From positions 248,001 to 312,000 of the forward strand of contig CAWAUR010000012.1 in NCBI GenBank assembly GCA_963785255.1: 64,000 nucleotides of DNA, written 5' to 3'. This DNA is from Bog-159 sp963785255. Lineage in GTDB: Bacteria; Acidobacteriota; Terriglobia; Bryobacterales; Bryobacteraceae. A program made the position numbers and the translations under genes. Every line of letters begins with the position of its first letter. Positions within the stretch are counted from its first letter, which is position 1. Shown one piece after another: positions 16,408 through 24,786 of this stretch. A model generated the notes under the pieces. The model had not been told where the DNA came from. It saw nothing but the letters and a program-made list of their open reading frames with translations, and made no database searches.

Positions 16408-19176
16408 CTACGGCGCGCGCCAATCGAGGGCGAAAATTTCCTGAGAGCCGATGTCACGCGTCACAATGGGCTGGTCGTCCGGACCGAGGGTGAGCGAGAG
16501 CCCGTAGAAGCCAGTGAGCCGCATATCCTTGAGATCGGCCACCGGCTCAGGCTTTCCCGAGGCGGCCCGCACGCGCATTACCGCGGGATTTACGGTGATT
16601 CGCACGTAGTACACGTAACGGCTGTCATGCGACCAGTAAGGAAATGCGATTTGAGGGCCATTAGCCGGCTCACGCCACTTTCCGGTGGAGAAATAGAAGA
16701 TGGCGAGGCGCGTGGAATCCAGGCTGAGGGCCGCCAGATAATGGCCATCCGGCGACCATCGCGGGGAAAAATATTGATTCGAATCCGGCACCTCAACGAT
16801 GGCGTGGGTACGCATGTCGAGAATGTGGATATTCGCTGAAGGCAAACGGGCCAGCGTGCCGGAAGCTCCGCCGAAGCAGATTCGTTGGCCATCTGGCGAC
16901 GCGGTGGCATCGATGCTGACTTGTTTCCAATCGGGCAGCAGCGCCTGTGTTTGTCCGCCACCGGCGGGGATGCGATAGATCTTGGGAAGCTGACCGGGCG
17001 ACGTGATGGTATAGAAAACCTCGGAGCCGTCCGGCGACCAACTGGGTACCACGATGCTGGCATTCTCGGGCGGCTGAACGAGCTTTAGCTGATCGGTGAG
17101 ATCGGCTTTCGCACGCCACAGCGCGCCACCTGGGAAAGTCACATAGGCCATCCACTGACCGTCGCGGGAGTAAGTCACAAACTCGACCGAGCCGGCGTGC
17201 GGGAACGGTAGAAAGTGTCCCACTTTCGCATCGTAGTGGACCACTTCGCCGCGCGGCACCAGACCGATGGCGAATAGGAGTTTCCCGTCTTTGGAAGGTA
17301 TGGCTTCATCGAACGATGTGGCGCCGCTGGTCAACTGCACCGGCGTCGGGTTAATGCGCCGCAACGCGCGCGGCTCGGCCAGCGCCCAGATATGGTTATG
17401 CCGGGTGAAGACGAAGTATCGTCCATCCGAGGTCCAGACGCCGCAACAGTCGTCGGCGGGAGTTCTGGGAGGGAAAAGAAGATGCGGCTTACCGCCCTCT
17501 AACGGAATGTCCCACAATGCCGCGACGCGGCGCTGTTCCTGGAAGACCGTTACACGGATGCGCTGGCCATCGGGCGACCATGCGGGCTTGAACAACTCAC
17601 CGGGCAGGCTGGCTACCAGACGTGCGTCGGAGCCATCGGCCTGGGCAATGAACAGGTCGCCGTGATGGCTATAAGTGAGCCGCCGCCCATCCGGTGACCA
17701 TGCACCGGAGGAGCCGGTAAGATTGCCGATCCGGGATGCAGAACCGGCCAACACCGGCACGCTCCACAGAGGACCTTCGGCATAGCTCACGCGTTCTGCG
17801 GCCAGCAGACTGGATCCGTCAGGTGAGACATCGAATAACCTGAAGTACGGCGAAGGCATGGCCATGCGGGAAGGTTCACCGCCGCTCGCGGACATCTGAG
17901 AAATCCAGTTGCTGGTGCCGACGTCTTCGGTCAGATACAGCCGCGCGCCGTCGGTGCCACCGAGCCCTTTCATGGTTCCGTTGTTGGTGAGCTGCTTGTA
18001 TGCCAGGACTCGCGGCGGCGGCAGCGGACGGATAGCCATGCCGACGCCGGCAGCGGCAGCCGCGAGCGCCAGCAAGGCCGCGATGGCCCAGAACACAGGC
18101 GTGCGCTGTCTCGCGGCCGGCTGGCCCAGGCTGACCGGCGTTCGTTCCGAACTGCTGTCGCGTTTCAAGCGCCTGAGGTCGCTGCGCATTTCGGCGGCGG
18201 TTTGGTAGCGCAAATCACGATCCTTCTCCAGCGCTTTACTGACGATACGTTCCAGCTCTACGGGCAACTGCGGATTCAGCGGCAGCAGCGGAGGGGGCGC
18301 CTCGGCCAGAATGCGGTGCAGCGTCTCGGCGGCGGATGCGCCACGGAACGGATGCCGGCCGCTAGCCAACTCATAGAGCACGACGCCGAAGCTGAAGAGA
18401 TCTGTGCGGGCGTCCAGGTCCTCGCCGCGAGCCTGTTCGGGCGACATGTAGGCGACGGTTCCGACGGTCATTCCCGGGCTGGTGGGAGTGGTCTCGAGGA
18501 ATGCGGAAAGCGTGCTGCTATCCGTGGCGGGAGACTGGCCGCCGCGCGCGGCTTCGCGTTTTCCGGTTTCCCGCGGCTGAGGTTTGGCTAAACCGAAATC
18601 CAGAATCTTCGCCGGGCTGGGGTGTCCACTTTCGGTGCCTGTGGCGAAGATGTTGGAAGGTTTGATATCGCGGTGAATGATGCCTTTGGCATGCGCGGAG
18701 GCTAGCGCGTCGGCAATTTCGATGGCCAGATGGAGGAGCGCTCCCGGACGCGGCCGTCCTTCGCCGATAAGGCGCTTGAGAGTGCGCCCCTCCAGGAATT
18801 CCATGACGATGAAGGGCTCGCCCTCGTATTCGCCGACATCGTGCACCACACAGATATTGGGGTGATTCAGGGCTGAGGCGGCGCGCGCTTCGCGGCGAAA
18901 GCGCTCGAGGGCCTGCGCCGTGTGTCCGGATCCTCCGCCCGGAGTGTTGGGCGGCAAGCCCGCTTCGCCGGCGCGTAAAAACTTGAGCGCGACGGGCCGG
19001 CCCAGCCGCGTGTCTTCCGCTTTGTAGACTACGCCCATGCCGCCCGCGCCCAGTTCGGCGACGACGTGATAGTGCGAGATATCTTGCCCGATGAGCCCAG
19101 GGTTGCGAGGAGGGATGGTGCGCTCGGCATCGGCTCTGTCAGCCACTTCCGGTGGCGGATGTACCAGCGGTTCCAT
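16408..19176 (-). CDS. Ser/Thr protein kinase with TolB-like propeller
   Basis: A 922-residue membrane-anchored kinase. The kinase domain (about 35-310) has the glycine loop G43AGGMG, catalytic K65, HRD with D170, and DFG at 193-195. A single TM segment (FWAIAALLALAAAAAGVGMAI) lies near 365-385. The C-terminal part is a WD40/PD40 beta-propeller with many WSPDG or SPDG turns, facing the periplasm. The ATG at 19176 has AGGGAG seven bases upstream. This PknB-like layout, with an extracytoplasmic propeller sensor, is expanded in acidobacteria. It is monocistronic, flanked by family A repeats on both sides. Confidence 0.95.
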   Translation of the reverse strand: MEPLVHPPPEVADRADAERTIPPRNPGLIGQDISHYHVVAELGAGGMGVVYKAEDTRLGRPVALKFLRAGEAGLPPNTPGGGSGHTAQALERFRREARAASALNHPNICVVHDVGEYEGEPFIVMEFLEGRTLKRLIGEGRPRPGALLHLAIEIADALASAHAKGIIHRDIKPSNIFATGTESGHPSPAKILDFGLAKPQPRETGKREAARGGQSPATDSSTLSAFLETTPTSPGMTVGTVAYMSPEQARGEDLDARTDLFSFGVVLYELASGRHPFRGASAAETLHRILAEAPPPLLPLNPQLPVELERIVSKALEKDRDLRYQTAAEMRSDLRRLKRDSSSERTPVSLGQPAARQRTPVFWAIAALLALAAAAAGVGMAIRPLPPPRVLAYKQLTNNGTMKGLGGTDGARLYLTEDVGTSNWISQMSASGGEPSRMAMPSPYFRLFDVSPDGSSLLAAERVSYAEGPLWSVPVLAGSASRIGNLTGSSGAWSPDGRRLTYSHHGDLFIAQADGSDARLVASLPGELFKPAWSPDGQRIRVTVFQEQRRVAALWDIPLEGGKPHLLFPPRTPADDCCGVWTSDGRYFVFTRHNHIWALAEPRALRRINPTPVQLTSGATSFDEAIPSKDGKLLFAIGLVPRGEVVHYDAKVGHFLPFPHAGSVEFVTYSRDGQWMAYVTFPGGALWRAKADLTDQLKLVQPPENASIVVPSWSPDGSEVFYTITSPGQLPKIYRIPAGGGQTQALLPDWKQVSIDATASPDGQRICFGGASGTLARLPSANIHILDMRTHAIVEVPDSNQYFSPRWSPDGHYLAALSLDSTRLAIFYFSTGKWREPANGPQIAFPYWSHDSRYVYYVRITVNPAVMRVRAASGKPEPVADLKDMRLTGFYGLSLTLGPDDQPIVTRDIGSQEIFALDWRAP

Positions 19177-19271
19177 CCCTTGCTCCCTAAAAGGACCTGG
19201 ATCTCCTGAATAGAATATAGCACTTTGTTGAGTCGAACGCTCTAATCCAGGCGGTGCTCAGCCGTTTTTGG

Positions 19272-19340
19272 GAAACCGCTCCCTGACGGTCGCGGCTCTG
19301 TAACAGCCGCTCGATTTCGCGCGATCTCCAGAGCTCCGCA
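19272..19340. repeat. REP-like repeat, family A, partial
   Basis: The left arm ACCGCTCCCTGACGGTCGCG and following CTCTGTAACAGCCG are present, but the usual right arm is replaced by other sequence. It lies between the AlkD-like gene end and the kinase start. Confidence 0.65.
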
Positions 19341-19345
19341 AGCTG

Positions 19346-20011
19346 TTAAGCACCCTGATCTCGGCGGAGTTCGCGCAGGGCGTCGCGGCCGATCCAGCGG
19401 GCCGAAGCCGATGCGGCGGCGATGAGCGACTCGGCGGTTTCGATGGCGGCTGCCCGCAGCGTGGCGTTGCACTTGCCGATCTGGCGCAACGCCCAGTTGA
19501 CGGCCTTCTTGACGAAATTGCGATCGTCTCGGGAGGCGGCCACGATCAGGCGGAGGGCCGAGACGAAGCGGCCATCCGTCGCGTTCTTGTCGTGTACGGC
19601 GAGACCGGCGAGCAGAGCGAATGCCGCGCGGCGCTCGTATTCGGGCTGGCGGCTCGACCATTCGCGTACCTTGCGCCAGGCATAGGGTGTCTTCCAGAAA
19701 AGGCCAATGCAGGCGGAATCGCAGACGGACCAGCAGTCGAAATCGCGCACCCAGCGCTCGGCTTCCTCTTCGCGAAACTGCTGGGGATCGGCGATCATGG
19801 CGGCGAGGATGCGGGCTTCGAGCACATTGGTGGACCACAACGCGGAGACCAGTTGGTTGTCGCGGGCGAGCGTTTTAGCGATGGAACGGATATCGGGCGT
19901 GGCGACGCCGTAAGCCTTGGCGGGGCGAATGCCGAAGCGGGCCATGCCGGCTATGTTGCGGGCGCTTCCGGCGGCAGCCAAACGTTTCAGGATTTGATGG
20001 GTGCGGGTCAT
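19346..20011 (-). CDS. AlkD-like DNA alkylation repair protein
   Basis: About 221 residues from ATG 20011, which overlaps the upstream stop (ATGA). It is an all-helical HEAT-like protein with the AlkD family features: FGIRPAKAYGVATPDIR near the N-terminus, RDFDCWSVCD in the middle (the Trp/Asp pair of the DNA-binding groove) and FVKKAVNWALRQIGK near residue 165. AlkD-type glycosylases remove N3- and N7-alkylpurines without base flipping. It is cotranslated with a small EamA transporter, whose link to repair is not obvious. Confidence 0.88.
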   Translation of the reverse strand: MTRTHQILKRLAAAGSARNIAGMARFGIRPAKAYGVATPDIRSIAKTLARDNQLVSALWSTNVLEARILAAMIADPQQFREEEAERWVRDFDCWSVCDSACIGLFWKTPYAWRKVREWSSRQPEYERRAAFALLAGLAVHDKNATDGRFVSALRLIVAASRDDRNFVKKAVNWALRQIGKCNATLRAAAIETAESLIAAASASARWIGRDALRELRRDQGA

Positions 20012-20436
20012 CGCGACGATTCCAGGGCCAGCACGATGGCTCCGGCGGTGATCAGGAGGCCGCCGGCGCCGCGCATCCAAGTAAGGCGCTCGCCCAGAAA
20101 GAGAGCGGAGAAGAGAATTACAAAAGCCACGCTAAGTTTGTCGACAGGCGCTACGCGCGAGGCTTCCCCAAGTTGGAGGGCGCGGAAGTAACAGAGCCAG
20201 GAGAGGCCGGTGGCCAGGCCGGAGAGAGCCAGGAAGATCCAGGTGCGGGGCGCGAGGTGGCGCAGCGTGGAAGGCGCCGCGGTGAACGCGGCCACCATCC
20301 AACTGAAGATCAAGACCACAGAGGTGCGGACGGCGGTGGCCAGGTTCGAATCGACGCCTGCAACGCCGATCTTGGCGAGGACGGCGGTGGCGCCGGCGAA
20401 TAGGGCGGAGAGGAGCGACCAGAAGATCCAGTTCAC
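20008..20436 (-). CDS. EamA-family single-domain transporter
   Basis: A 142-residue, very hydrophobic protein with about five membrane segments, matching one EamA (DMT) repeat: SLLSALFAGATAVLAKIGV at the N-terminus, LSGLATGLSWLCYFRALQLG in the middle, and VAFVILFSALFLGERLT near the end. One-repeat EamA proteins work as dimers in small-molecule export. It lies 24 bases downstream of the Uma2 gene and overlaps the AlkD-like gene. Confidence 0.88.
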   Translation of the reverse strand: MNWIFWSLLSALFAGATAVLAKIGVAGVDSNLATAVRTSVVLIFSWMVAAFTAAPSTLRHLAPRTWIFLALSGLATGLSWLCYFRALQLGEASRVAPVDKLSVAFVILFSALFLGERLTWMRGAGGLLITAGAIVLALESSR

Positions 20437-20460
20437 TCTTGCATCTTACAAGGTAGTGAG

Positions 20461-21030
20461 TCAGGCGGTGAAATCGATCTTATCGTAGATTTCGGATAGG
20501 GGAAGATCGACGGCGATGGAGGTTAGTGGAATGACTTGGGCGAGGTCGGTGTAAGTTTTGAGGAGCCAGCCATCTTGGTGTCGGGTTCGGTGATCCACGG
20601 CGGGCCGGTTCTGGGCGACGGTCAGGTAGTCGGTGAGCGAGAGAAGGGTGCGGTAATGTTCGAATTTACGGCCTAAATCGTAATCGGCGGTGGATTTGGA
20701 GAGGACTTCGACGATTACTGTGGGATTCAGGATCATGTCCTTATGGCCGTCTGCGAACTGCATATCCCCGCAAATCACCATGACGTCCGGGTAGGTGTAC
20801 AAAAGGGTGGGTAGAACTTGGAGCCTCAAGTCCGTGGAGCACGCGCCGCATGGCTTACCCTTGAGGCGCTGTCTTATCTCCCCGCAGATGTTCGCCACGA
20901 TTAGGGCGTGGTTCGACGTGCCGCCGGCCATGGCGAACATCTCGCCGTCGTAATATTCGCTTCGGAATTCCGCGCGCCGCTCGATCTCCAGGTACTCGGC
21001 GGGAGTCAGATGGGCGGGTTGCGATGACAT
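20461..21030 (-). CDS. Uma2-family putative nuclease (DUF820)
   Basis: A 189-residue protein of the Uma2 family: LTPAEYLEIERRAEFRSEYYDGEM, then TDLRLQVLP, YPDVMVICGD and a NPTVIVEVLSKST core, the PD-(D/E)xK-like arrangement of the family. The activity is inferred from the fold; substrates are unknown. Uma2 genes occur in many copies in cyanobacteria, chloroflexi and acidobacteria and are often mobile. It could share a transcript with the EamA gene. Confidence 0.9.
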   Translation of the reverse strand: MSSQPAHLTPAEYLEIERRAEFRSEYYDGEMFAMAGGTSNHALIVANICGEIRQRLKGKPCGACSTDLRLQVLPTLLYTYPDVMVICGDMQFADGHKDMILNPTVIVEVLSKSTADYDLGRKFEHYRTLLSLTDYLTVAQNRPAVDHRTRHQDGWLLKTYTDLAQVIPLTSIAVDLPLSEIYDKIDFTA

Positions 21031-21065
21031 GCTTTACTTAATATAGCTCAGTTCCGGCTTGGCCT

Positions 21066-21087
21066 GGACAGGCCGGGAGGCCTGTCC
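21066..21087. repeat. palindromic repeat, family C
   Basis: GGACAGGCC and GGCCTGTCC form a perfect 9-bp stem around GGGA. Its edge supplies the TAG stop of the ABC permease gene. Similar stems are at 27875, 40431 and 52415. Confidence 0.8.
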
Positions 21088-21929
21088 TACTCGCTGTAGC
21101 TTACTTCCATTGTGCGGGACTTGGCGGCGGCGTAGGCTAGCACCAGGGCGGAGACTAACAGAAGTCCGGGGATAGCCAGCCAGGCGGGCGTCGGGTTAGT
21201 CGTGGTGATAAGAAAGGAGAGCGGGCCTTCCGCGGTATCTCCTGGCGGAGTCAGCGATTTTAGATAGAAGATCACGCTGATTTTCTTCAGGAGCGAAGGC
21301 AGGAACGGATTCAGATTTTCCCACACGAATACCACGGCCGCCGGAATTAATGGATTGCGAATGATAATTCCGGTGAGCAGGAAGACCGAACCATAGCCGA
21401 TGCAGGCCAGCGCGGCCGTCAACACATACCAGCCTAATTGCGCCAGGCCGGGGCCGCGAAACAGATACTGTTGGAATACCGGGCCCCAGTGCGCGTTAAT
21501 GAAAAGAAAACTTAGTGCGACGCTGCCGCCGAAGTAAGTTATGGCGGCTATCAGGCCGGCGAGGTACTTACTCACTACTAATACTTCGCGCCGCACGGGT
21601 GACATGAAGTAATAGTGCAAGGTACGCTCAAGTACCTCAGCGCGAAAAAGGTTCGAGAAGATACCCATGCAGCCGAAGAAGATACCCAGACGCAGGAAAT
21701 AGACCTGAAAGATGCCGGCGAAGATCATATTGTCTTCGGCCATGGTGTGACGGCCGTTGCCGCTGAAGAGCGAATGCATGCCGGTGATGATGACCGGGCC
21801 GAGTGTGAGGATGTAGATCCACCAGGCACGCTTCGAGAACAGGCTCTTTTTCAATTCCAGACGTAGAATGGCAGCCACCTGGCGGCGCCAGAGCATCCAG
21901 GGCTGATGGGCGATTTGGCTCCAGGTCAC
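21087..21929 (-). CDS. ABC-2 type transporter permease
   Basis: A 280-residue membrane protein with about six hydrophobic segments. The cytoplasmic N-terminus (WRRQVAAILRLELKKSLFSKR) precedes WWIYILTLGPVIITGMH, followed by the typical ABC-2 VLERTLHYYFMSPVRREVLVV coupling region. It forms an exporter with the ATPase gene directly upstream, which it overlaps by four bases (GTGA or ATGA type). The substrate is unknown. It is the last gene of a six-gene minus-strand unit led by an ECF sigma factor. Confidence 0.88.
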   Translation of the reverse strand: MTWSQIAHQPWMLWRRQVAAILRLELKKSLFSKRAWWIYILTLGPVIITGMHSLFSGNGRHTMAEDNMIFAGIFQVYFLRLGIFFGCMGIFSNLFRAEVLERTLHYYFMSPVRREVLVVSKYLAGLIAAITYFGGSVALSFLFINAHWGPVFQQYLFRGPGLAQLGWYVLTAALACIGYGSVFLLTGIIIRNPLIPAAVVFVWENLNPFLPSLLKKISVIFYLKSLTPPGDTAEGPLSFLITTTNPTPAWLAIPGLLLVSALVLAYAAAKSRTMEVSYSE

Positions 21930-22870
21930 GTGGTCCCTCCTTCGGATCCGATCAGGTATTGATAAACGGAATTCACATCGTCGTCGGCGGGCGCTACGGC
22001 TTCCACTTCCAGGCCATTATCGAGCACGATGCGGTTGAGCAGCAGATAGAGATTGTCGGCGTCGCGGGTGCGGACCAGCAGGCCGCGGCCATCGTCGTTG
22101 ACCTTGGCTTCCACCACGTGATCCTGCTCGAAGAGGCGCGAAGCCAGCAGGCCGGGCTTATCGCAGCGTACCAGGATTTGCATGGGCTGATCCTTGACCT
22201 CGCTGCGCACGCCCTGAATCTGGCCTTCGGCGACCACATAGCCGTGGCTCAACAGGATGACTTGATCGGAGATGCGATCGACCTCATGCAGAATGTGGCT
22301 GGATACGATGACGTGGCGGCCTTCGTCGCCCCACTGTTTGAACAGCGCGATGGTTTCGGAGCGAGCCATGGGATCGAGGCCGTTGAGCGGTTCATCGAGT
22401 ACCAGCACAGTGGGACGGTGCGCGATGGCCTGGGCCAGTTTGATGCGTTGCCGCATGCCCTTGCTGTAGGCGGCCACATGCCGATGGGCGGCTTCGGTCA
22501 TGGAGACGCGCTCGATGGCTTCTTCGGTGAGTTTGGCGGCTTCCGAAGGGATCATGCCATGAACCAGGAGGAATGAGTAGATGAATTCGTAGCCGGTGAG
22601 TCCTTTGGGAAACGCGTCGAATTGCGTGCAGTATCCCATTTTGCGGAAGAGTTCTTCGGGGCGCTCGGGCGAGATGCCAAGGACGCTGATCTGGCCGCGC
22701 GAGGGCTTGATCAGACCGGTCATCAGGTTCATGAGGGTGGTCTTGCCGGAGCCGTTGGGGCCGACCAGGCTGGTGACACCGGGCGGGATGGCCAGGTTCA
22801 CGCGATTGACGCCCAGCACTTCGCCGTAGAAGCGGGAGACATTGTCGAACACAATGCGGGGCTCGATCAT
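21926..22870 (-). CDS. ABC transporter ATP-binding protein
   Basis: About 314 residues from ATG 22870, which overlaps the upstream permease stop (ATGA). Walker A GPNGSGKTT, signature YSKGMRQRIKLAQ, Walker B VLVLDEPLNGLD and switch H in VSSHI are all present, so it should hydrolyse ATP. The C-terminal 80 residues (LLASRLFEQDHVVEAKVNDD) form the extension typical of CcmA-like ABC-2 exporters. It pairs with the permease downstream. Confidence 0.93.
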   Translation of the reverse strand: MIEPRIVFDNVSRFYGEVLGVNRVNLAIPPGVTSLVGPNGSGKTTLMNLMTGLIKPSRGQISVLGISPERPEELFRKMGYCTQFDAFPKGLTGYEFIYSFLLVHGMIPSEAAKLTEEAIERVSMTEAAHRHVAAYSKGMRQRIKLAQAIAHRPTVLVLDEPLNGLDPMARSETIALFKQWGDEGRHVIVSSHILHEVDRISDQVILLSHGYVVAEGQIQGVRSEVKDQPMQILVRCDKPGLLASRLFEQDHVVEAKVNDDGRGLLVRTRDADNLYLLLNRIVLDNGLEVEAVAPADDDVNSVYQYLIGSEGGTT

Positions 22871-23757
22871 CGGGCGACCTCCGCGCCGCGAATCTTGCGC
22901 GAGAGCAGGAAAAGGCAGAACGCGCAGATGACCAGCAGCGATACCCAGCAGCACCAGATAGGAACGTCATTGCCGTGCACGCGGAAGAAGACGGCTCCCT
23001 GGCCGCGATGCATGGGCTGTTCAAATAGCGATGTCCAAACCGTACCCACCAGATGGCTGAGGTTCAGCAGATTGCCCCACTGGGTGCGCATGATGCCGTT
23101 AATCGCGCCGCCGAATCCGGCAGCCACGAAGAAAACACCGAAGAGCAGGCCGCCCGCCATCGGTTTCCATTTGACCCAGGCGGAAAGCGCCAGCGCCAGC
23201 AGAGACAGAAGCAAAATCCAGATCCAGGCGCCGAAGAAGATGGCGTTGGCGACTCCCAGATTCTGGCCGAACCATCCATTGCCTTCAAGCGCGGCTTGCA
23301 GAATGAAGAGCAGCAGGCCGGGAATCCAGGTCATGAACGACATCAGGATGAGCAGCACAGAGAGCTTGCCGAGCACGTACTCCGCGCGCGAAAAAGGCCG
23401 CGCGAGATACAAAGGCAAGGCGTTGTTGGCCAGATCGGGCGAGATTTGACCGGGCCCCACGAAAGCCGCCAGAAAAAATGCCAGCATGCTTTGCGTGCCC
23501 AGGAAATTGAGGAAGAAACGCGGATTGATTTCAATCAGATTGCCGACGTTCAACATCTTCAATGCGCTGAGGTTGTGTTCGAGGTAAATCAGGAGCGCAT
23601 AAACGATGGGCGCGATCAGTGAAACCAAAAAGAAGATGCTGTAGAAGCGCTTGCGGCGCATCTCTTCGAAGGCGTAGCGCGGAATGATCAGGAAGCGCGA
23701 CCAGGCGGGCGTGAGCGGCCCATCGTAACCCTTGTAGGCATGCTTAAACACCGCCAT
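22867..23757 (-). CDS. ABC-2 type transporter permease
   Basis: A 296-residue membrane protein with six or so hydrophobic segments, starting after a basic N-terminus (RFLIIPRYAFEEMRRKRFY). It contains the ABC-2 element YLARPFSRAEYVLGKLSVLL. It overlaps the upstream ATPase gene by 14 bases and the downstream ATPase gene by four, so both exporters are translated as one set. Substrate unknown. Confidence 0.88.
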   Translation of the reverse strand: MAVFKHAYKGYDGPLTPAWSRFLIIPRYAFEEMRRKRFYSIFFLVSLIAPIVYALLIYLEHNLSALKMLNVGNLIEINPRFFLNFLGTQSMLAFFLAAFVGPGQISPDLANNALPLYLARPFSRAEYVLGKLSVLLILMSFMTWIPGLLLFILQAALEGNGWFGQNLGVANAIFFGAWIWILLLSLLALALSAWVKWKPMAGGLLFGVFFVAAGFGGAINGIMRTQWGNLLNLSHLVGTVWTSLFEQPMHRGQGAVFFRVHGNDVPIWCCWVSLLVICAFCLFLLSRKIRGAEVAR

Positions 23758-24673
23758 TGGGCACCTCCATGGCTTTCAAGAAGATATCTTCGAGCGAATC
23801 GCGCTTGTGATTCAGCCGCCGGATTTGCACGTTCTGCTCGGCGGCCAGCACGTAAAGCTGGCGGATTTCGACGCCATCGGGCATGACGAGTTTCATGCGG
23901 CCGTTAGGGAACGAGGCGGCCTCGCAGCCCAGGCGTTCGATGCCGGCGGTGAACGATCCGTTGGCGCCGCGGGTTTCCAGTTCGAGAAATTTGCGGTTGG
24001 CGCGGCGCTCTTCTTCCAGGTTGCAGGAGGCGGCGATGCGGCCGTCCTTCAAAATGAGCACTTCGTCGCAGCATTCGTCGACATCGCGCAGCAGGTGTGA
24101 GGAGACGATCAGATGCAGATCGCCGCGATCGCGAATTTCCTGAATGAGTTGGATCATGCGGGTGCGTGCGGGTGGATCGAGTCCGTTGGTGGGCTCGTCG
24201 AGGAAGAGCAACTTGGGACCGTGCGCGATGGCCTGCGCCAGCTTGGCCATTTGTTTCATGCCCAGCGAGTAAGTGCCTAACTTGCGGTAACGCGCTTCGC
24301 CCAAGCCGACCCAGAAGAAAGCTTCGTGCGCGCGTTCCATGGCTTGCTCTGCGGGCAGGCCGGCGATCTCGGCCATCAGGCGGACGAAATGCACGCCGGT
24401 CATGTCGGCGATGAAGGAATCGTTTTCCGGCATAAAGCCAATCAGAGCGCGCACGTTTTTGGCGTTGGTGCGGATATCTTTGCCGAAGATGCGGGCGGTG
24501 CCGGCCGAGGGCACGTGGAAGCCGAGGAGGGTGTTGATCAGCGTGGACTTTCCGGCGCCGTTTGGTCCCAGCAGACCGATGGCGCGGCCGGAGAACGAAC
24601 CATTCAGCTTCTTCAGAATAAGGCGGTCGCCGAGGCGGACTTCCAGGTCTTCGAGTTGGATGACAGGCGGCAT
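23744..24673 (-). CDS. ABC transporter ATP-binding protein
   Basis: About 309 residues from ATG 24673, chosen because the frame upstream reads through an inverted repeat. Walker A GPNGAGKST, signature YSLGMKQMAKLAQ, Walker B LLFLDEPTNGLD and the H switch in VSSHL are intact. The C-terminal extension ends ILVKAMEV-like (DIFLKAMEVPNGG). It pairs with the overlapping permease. The two ATPases are clearly different in sequence, so the two exporters are not a recent duplication. Confidence 0.93.
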   Translation of the reverse strand: MPPVIQLEDLEVRLGDRLILKKLNGSFSGRAIGLLGPNGAGKSTLINTLLGFHVPSAGTARIFGKDIRTNAKNVRALIGFMPENDSFIADMTGVHFVRLMAEIAGLPAEQAMERAHEAFFWVGLGEARYRKLGTYSLGMKQMAKLAQAIAHGPKLLFLDEPTNGLDPPARTRMIQLIQEIRDRGDLHLIVSSHLLRDVDECCDEVLILKDGRIAASCNLEEERRANRKFLELETRGANGSFTAGIERLGCEAASFPNGRMKLVMPDGVEIRQLYVLAAEQNVQIRRLNHKRDSLEDIFLKAMEVPNGGV

Positions 24674-24685
24674 GGGAAACCGGTT

Positions 24686-24767
24686 GTGGGTTGTGGGTAG
24701 TAGGTTGTAGCAAAACCCCCTCAAACGCTTGCGGCGCGTTTGCTACCACCTACCGCCCACAACCCAC
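24686..24767. repeat. long imperfect inverted repeat
   Basis: The 29-base arms at 24686-24714 and 24739-24767 (GTGGGTTGTGGG at one end, complementary CCCACAACCCAC at the other) are complementary with few mismatches. A smaller nested stem, CAAACGC/GCGTTTG, lies between them. It fills the 113-bp gap between the anti-sigma-like gene and the ABC genes and could act as an attenuator or a mobile repeat. Confidence 0.75.
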
Positions 24768-24786
24768 TACCTATTAGTTACGCTTT

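Noticed and set aside
20461..21030. Uma2 gene as part of a defence system
   Set aside because: It is intact but stands beside an EamA transporter and a repair gene, with no defence partner.
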